Source of the DNA: Labilibaculum manganireducens
GTDB taxonomy: Bacteria; Bacteroidota; Bacteroidia; Bacteroidales; Marinifilaceae
Length of the DNA stretch: 46,237 nt
NCBI RefSeq assembly: GCF_002843385.1
Contig: NZ_MVDE01000041.1
Location: 1 to 46,237, forward strand
Direction of reading: 5' to 3'
This document shows, piece after piece, positions 43,141 through 46,237 of the stretch (its first letter is position 1; each line of letters begins with the position of its first letter). A program made the position numbers and the translations under genes. The notes under the pieces were generated by a model. The model had not been told where the DNA came from, did not search any database, and worked only from the letters and a program-made list of their open reading frames with translations.

Positions 43141-43611
43141 CTATTCTTGATTGATTAGTAAGAATTCGTTCATCTTTTCATTCTTAATAGTGACTGAAAG
43201 ATGATAGTGTGAAATTTTAAGTTTTCCATTTTCAAGAACAATAATACCCGATCCGCGGCAAACTCCCATCCATGTGTTTAGCAATTCATCAAACCAGATG
43301 GTTTTGTTATCGTCGGAGAAATATATTTGTCGGTTGAAAGGTTTAAAATCCCAGGTTTTTCCTTTTAAAAAGTGAGGTTCGCAGAATGTGAAAAATTCTT
43401 TTTTAGTCCAGCGTTCACCTGCATCTGTGCCAATGTAAATGGCATTTTCACTCATCATATCAAAATAGGATGTCAAATCGGCCTCGGCCGCAGCTTTGTG
43501 CCATTTATTAATGAATTCATCTACTTCCTTATTCTGTGGGGGCTCTGATGTGTTGCAGGAACCCGATATAAGAATAAAAAGTAATCCTAAAATGAGGGAT
43601 AGTTTATGCAT
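43141..43611 (-). CDS. NTF2-like lipoprotein (SnoaL/DUF4440-type)
   Basis: A 156-residue protein. The ATG at 43611 starts a lipoprotein signal (MHKLSLILGLLFILISGSC, Cys19). The mature domain is NTF2-like: VDEFINKWHKAAAEADLTSY with FDMMSENAIYIGTDAGERWT, then WDFKPFNRQIYFSDDNKTIW, MGVCRGSGIIVLENGKLKIS and HYHLSVTI. It probably binds a small ligand at the envelope; no enzyme activity can be given. The start overlaps the end of the LptF/LptG-type gene by 8 bases. Confidence 0.85.
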   Translation of the reverse strand: MHKLSLILGLLFILISGSCNTSEPPQNKEVDEFINKWHKAAAEADLTSYFDMMSENAIYIGTDAGERWTKKEFFTFCEPHFLKGKTWDFKPFNRQIYFSDDNKTIWFDELLNTWMGVCRGSGIIVLENGKLKISHYHLSVTIKNEKMNEFLLINQE

Positions 43612-45064
43612 TTTTTTTCTTGAAAAATTTAAGAGGATTAATTTTCTTAAAGAAATCAATATAATTCTCAATATTGAATACCGCGGAGTCGGTTGTTGCC
43701 TTATAAGTAAGAATTATTCCTAAAGGCAGAACGATTAGTGAAGACATCCACATGCCCCAAACCGGTTCAAGAACCAATTCTTTTGAAAAACGTTCTGCTG
43801 TCATCGAAATAATGTAGTATACAATAAAAAATAAAATCGAGATAATTACCGGCATACCCAATCCTCCTTTACGGATAATTGCTCCAAGAGGAGCTCCAAT
43901 AAAGAAAAAGATAAAGCAGGCAAAAGGCAAAGTGAATTTACGATGCCATTCGTTGGTGTATTTTCTAATCCATTTAATTTGGCCGGAAAATTCGCCATCT
44001 TTTCTGGAAATATTCTCACGGGCTTTTCTGCCTTTGTTTAAAGCATAACTAATTGTAGTAAGCTTTTTTGATAAGGAAAGTTTATTGAACAGGGAATCAG
44101 CATCTTGTATCTTTTCTGTAATCAAGACGGATTTTATTGAGTCCTTTAATAAGTTCTTAGGTTCTTTTTGAAAATAATGTCTGGCAAGCAAACTTTTAGT
44201 AAAGTTATCTTTTTCCTTTTTTAGGTTGAGTTCAAGAGAGTCTTCCTGATTTACCAATTGTCCCAAATTCAGCATTCTGTAACTGTTTTTGTAAACATTT
44301 TCATCAGTTCTCTTTAGATCTGTGCCCGGCAACGAAATATTTTGTTTAAATACTCTGAATTTTATTCTTCGGGAAGGATGATTTTTGTTTCTGTTTCGGG
44401 GTTTTTGTTTTACTTCCTGATAAATATTACCACTATACAGCGTAAGATTCATGGTTAGCTTGTCGGCAGAAGTTACCATAGTTCCCGAATCGGCTACAGT
44501 TACATCAGTATTTCCTAGATTTTCACGATGATCATAGATCAAAAGATCATACATCATTCCTGTGTTTTTATCTATTTTTCCAACCTTAACACTAAATTTT
44601 GGTAAGTCGTTCGTGAATATTCCTTCCTTAAGAATTAATTCAGGGTTTTGTCTTTTAATATCGCGCAGTAAGGTTGTAGTTTTAAGGGAAGCAACAGGCA
44701 TTATATTGTTGGAGAAATAGAACGCACCTAAACTAATCAGGATAATTAGAATGGTTAATGGTTTCATGATCCTTTGTAAGGATATTCCAGCCGCTTTCAT
44801 CGCTATAAGTTCGTAATTTTCACCCATATTGCCGAAGGTCATTATGGAGGCTAAGAGAATAGCCAAAGGAAGTGCCATTGGCACTAAAGTCGCAGAAACA
44901 TAAAATAGAAATTCTGCAATAACAGTCCAGTCCAGACCTTTTCCTACCAATTCATCTATGTAGCGCCATAAAAATTGCATGAGTAAAACAAACATGCAGA
45001 TAAAAAAGGTAAATGCCAGAGGCCCTAAAAAGCTTTTTAAAATAAATGAATGCAATCTTTTCAT
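43604..45064 (-). CDS. LptF/LptG-family permease
   Basis: A 486-residue inner-membrane protein (ATG at 45064). It starts LHSFILKSFLGPLAFTFFIC and has three N-terminal helices, a large periplasmic beta-jellyroll-like part (about 125-370, rich in Lys and Asp) and three C-terminal helices (FTLPFACFIFFFIGAPLGAI, GMPVIISILFFIVYYII, VWGMWMSSLIVLPLGIIL). This is the YjgP/YjgQ plan. It should work with LptB in lifting lipopolysaccharide out of the inner membrane. Whether it is LptF or LptG cannot be told. The inserted charged stretch (NKGRKARENISRKDGEFSG) is of a kind common in Bacteroidota versions. Confidence 0.92.
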   Translation of the reverse strand: MKRLHSFILKSFLGPLAFTFFICMFVLLMQFLWRYIDELVGKGLDWTVIAEFLFYVSATLVPMALPLAILLASIMTFGNMGENYELIAMKAAGISLQRIMKPLTILIILISLGAFYFSNNIMPVASLKTTTLLRDIKRQNPELILKEGIFTNDLPKFSVKVGKIDKNTGMMYDLLIYDHRENLGNTDVTVADSGTMVTSADKLTMNLTLYSGNIYQEVKQKPRNRNKNHPSRRIKFRVFKQNISLPGTDLKRTDENVYKNSYRMLNLGQLVNQEDSLELNLKKEKDNFTKSLLARHYFQKEPKNLLKDSIKSVLITEKIQDADSLFNKLSLSKKLTTISYALNKGRKARENISRKDGEFSGQIKWIRKYTNEWHRKFTLPFACFIFFFIGAPLGAIIRKGGLGMPVIISILFFIVYYIISMTAERFSKELVLEPVWGMWMSSLIVLPLGIILTYKATTDSAVFNIENYIDFFKKINPLKFFKKKNA

Positions 45065-45161
45065 TCCTTGCCATTTTGGTTGATAAATGGAATCTAAAAT
45101 ATCTTTCAACCAGATTAGTAAATCATGTTTGTTGAAACTTCACGATTTGTTCCATACAAAA

Positions 45162-45192
45162 CAAGACCAATAACACGATGAGACTGGTCTTG
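45162..45192 (-). terminator. Probable terminator
   Basis: CAAGACCA and TGGTCTTG form an 8-bp stem around a long loop; on minus a TTTTG run follows. It would end the START-like gene's transcript. Confidence 0.55.
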
Positions 45193-45249
45193 AGGAATAC
45201 AAAAATAAGGTATTTTAATTAGGTTTCGTAAATGTGGAGTGTTAAAAAA

Positions 45250-45624
45250 TTAGATACCTAAAACTTGTTTTAGCTCTGAAATCTGAGAGTCCCATAATTC
45301 TATCCCTTCATCAATCTCATCTTCTTCAGCATAATCTGTAATGATTAGAGATAAATCGTTGGTTAAAGCATCTATTTCAATTTTGAATTCGAAGAAACTT
45401 TCATCGTCTTCGCTGTCCAGCCAATGAAAACGAATCAGACGATTGTCTTTTTTTTGAATTAATTCTGCTTGTTGTTCGGAGCCTTCCCAAATGAAAGTAA
45501 AAATTTTTCCTTTTTGATTAACATCATCAGCAAACCATTCTGATAATCCACTGGCACTGCTTAATCTATCGTAAATTACTTTCGGTGAGGCATGGAGCAC
45601 ATATTCGAGTTCAAATTGTTGCAT
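45250..45624 (-). CDS. START-like domain protein (SRPBCC/AHSA1 fold)
   Basis: A 124-residue cytosolic protein. It begins QFELEYVLHASPKVIYDRLS, followed by ASGLSEWFADDVNQKGKIFT and FIWEGSEQQAELI, the AHSA1-type pattern, and ends in an acidic helix (WDSQISELKQVLGI). Such proteins bind hydrophobic ligands in a central cavity. This short version is common in Bacteroidota, and its role is unknown. It stands alone upstream of the LptF/LptG-type gene. Confidence 0.85.
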   Translation of the reverse strand: MQQFELEYVLHASPKVIYDRLSSASGLSEWFADDVNQKGKIFTFIWEGSEQQAELIQKKDNRLIRFHWLDSEDDESFFEFKIEIDALTNDLSLIITDYAEEDEIDEGIELWDSQISELKQVLGI

Positions 45625-45991
45625 TGGACGGGCTTTGAATTAGTAAAATAATTAGATGTAAATATGTAAAAAACCATTTATACAAGTCAATAGTTTTTTC
45701 ATATAACCCAAAATACTGGATTTTTTCTAACTAAAAACGTGAATTGTAAGTTACTACTGAAATTTTTCGCAAGATACTTAAGAATATGGAATAAAAAAAA
45801 ACAGGATTAAAACTTACCGGATTTTCATATTGTTCAGTATTCTTTATTTTTCAACAGTTTAATTTTAGTAATATAAGCAAAATTTAAGAAATAAATTTTA
45901 GAGATTGCAATTCTAAACTTTTCAGAAAAAAATGGGCGTGGATTTTTTTTAAATGAAAAAGGATTTTATATTTGCACCTCGTTAGAAAAAC
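45625..45991. other. AT-rich intergenic region
   Basis: About 370 very AT-rich bases with no gene that I can support. The tRNA promoter lies at its right end; the promoter of the START-like gene should lie at its left end. Confidence 0.5.
45967..45974 (+). promoter_or_regulatory. Promoter -7 box of the tRNA gene
   Basis: TATATTTG matches TAnnTTTG, 17 bases ahead of the mature tRNA 5' end. Confidence 0.55.
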
Positions 45992-46065
45992 GGCGAGGTA
46001 GCTCAGCTGGTTAGAGCGCGTGATTCATAATCACGAGGTCGGCGGTTCAAGCCCGCCTCTCGCTA
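45992..46065 (+). tRNA. tRNA with CAU anticodon, probably tRNA-Met
   Basis: The cloverleaf is complete: acceptor GGCGAGG with TCTCGCT, D-arm GCTCAGCTGGTTAGAGC, anticodon stem CGTGA/TCACG with loop TTCATAA, T-arm GGCGG-TTCAAGC-CCGCC, discriminator A. CCA is not encoded. A CAU anticodon may be elongator Met or Ile2 (after lysidine modification); Met is the default. The first pair is G-U rather than the unpaired C1-A72 of initiators, so it is not an initiator tRNA. Confidence 0.93.
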
Positions 46066-46068
46066 CAA

Positions 46069-46103
46069 AAAGGGAATGACTGAAGAGTTATTCCCTTTGT
46101 TGT
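46069..46103 (+). terminator. Terminator of the tRNA gene
   Basis: A 13-bp stem (AAAGGGAATGACT with AGTTATTCCCTTT, one G-U), GAAG loop and a TGTTGTTTATTT-like tail, three bases past the tRNA. Confidence 0.8.
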
Positions 46104-46237
46104 TTATTTAAATGCAGAACCAAATGGGATTTGATTCTGATGTATTTTCAGTCTTCGAGAATTGATTTGAATCAGGATATTTAGATACTTTAACGGGAGG
46201 AGGCTGCTTTGCAATTAAATTGTGGCAGGCAGACTAC

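Noticed and set aside
46104-46237. The last 130 bases as the start of another gene.
   Set aside because: No frame with a convincing start or motif could be read before the window ends.

Overview
The window looks like a chromosomal piece of a low-GC member of the Bacteroidota, probably of the Bacteroidales/Marinilabiliales type. The signs are a type IX secretion C-terminal domain, a TonB-dependent receptor with a carboxypeptidase-regulatory-like N-terminus, TAnnTTTG promoter boxes, few Shine-Dalgarno sites, lipoproteins with Bacteroidota-style lipoboxes, and the typical palindromic intergenic repeats of that phylum. A group B-like [FeFe] hydrogenase suggests an anaerobic or facultative life. 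The taxonomic call is inference from content; no rRNA is present.

Layout. 1-3833: the 3' end of a secreted adhesin-like protein, a beta-helix-like lipoprotein and an exported endonuclease/exonuclease/phosphatase family enzyme. 3844-6864 (minus): [FeFe] hydrogenase and CCA-adding tRNA nucleotidyltransferase. 7058-8007: tandem thioredoxins, one cytosolic and one exported. 8061-12027: a thiamine uptake and activation locus, with promoter, TPP riboswitch, TonB receptor, PnuT-like permease and thiamine pyrophosphokinase. 12292-13551: an outer-membrane porin-like protein. 13599-19379 (minus): an orphan sensor kinase, PBP4-type DacB, XseB, XseA and a MORN-repeat protein. 19708-23686: an accessory patch with an uncharacterised protein, a shortened RhuM homologue, an NTF2-like protein and a convergent restriction-modification pair. 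23879-28442: dnaK, panB, a pseudouridine synthase and cytidine deaminase. 28764-31505: a LysM glucosaminidase, a small lipoprotein, and an ECF sigma factor with a membrane partner. 31567-32210: a dense repeat cluster. 32206-34330: an epimerase-like protein, a small membrane protein and a 21-bp minisatellite. 34417-41712 (minus): a four-gene fatty-acid beta-oxidation operon in the order fadD, fadN, fadA, fadE. 42000-45624 (minus): fmt, a 55-residue Cys-rich DUF5522-like gene, an NTF2-like lipoprotein, an LptF/LptG-type permease and a START-like protein. 45992-46065: tRNA with CAU anticodon.

How genes work together. The clearest pathway units are the TPP-controlled thiamine locus (outer-membrane import, inner-membrane import, pyrophosphorylation), the fad operon (activation, then a full beta-oxidation cycle) and the restriction-modification pair. 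Most other genes are housekeeping.

The least ordinary signals are non-coding. A pair of about 97% identical, 142-143 bp elements with 18-bp terminal inverted repeats lies in opposite orientation 2.4 kb apart and looks like a MITE. A minisatellite of about 15 units places an A-tract every 21 bp, two helical turns, and so predicts curved DNA. A cluster of structured repeats lies downstream of the divergent side of the sigma factor gene. I found no wholly new multi-gene system that I can defend.
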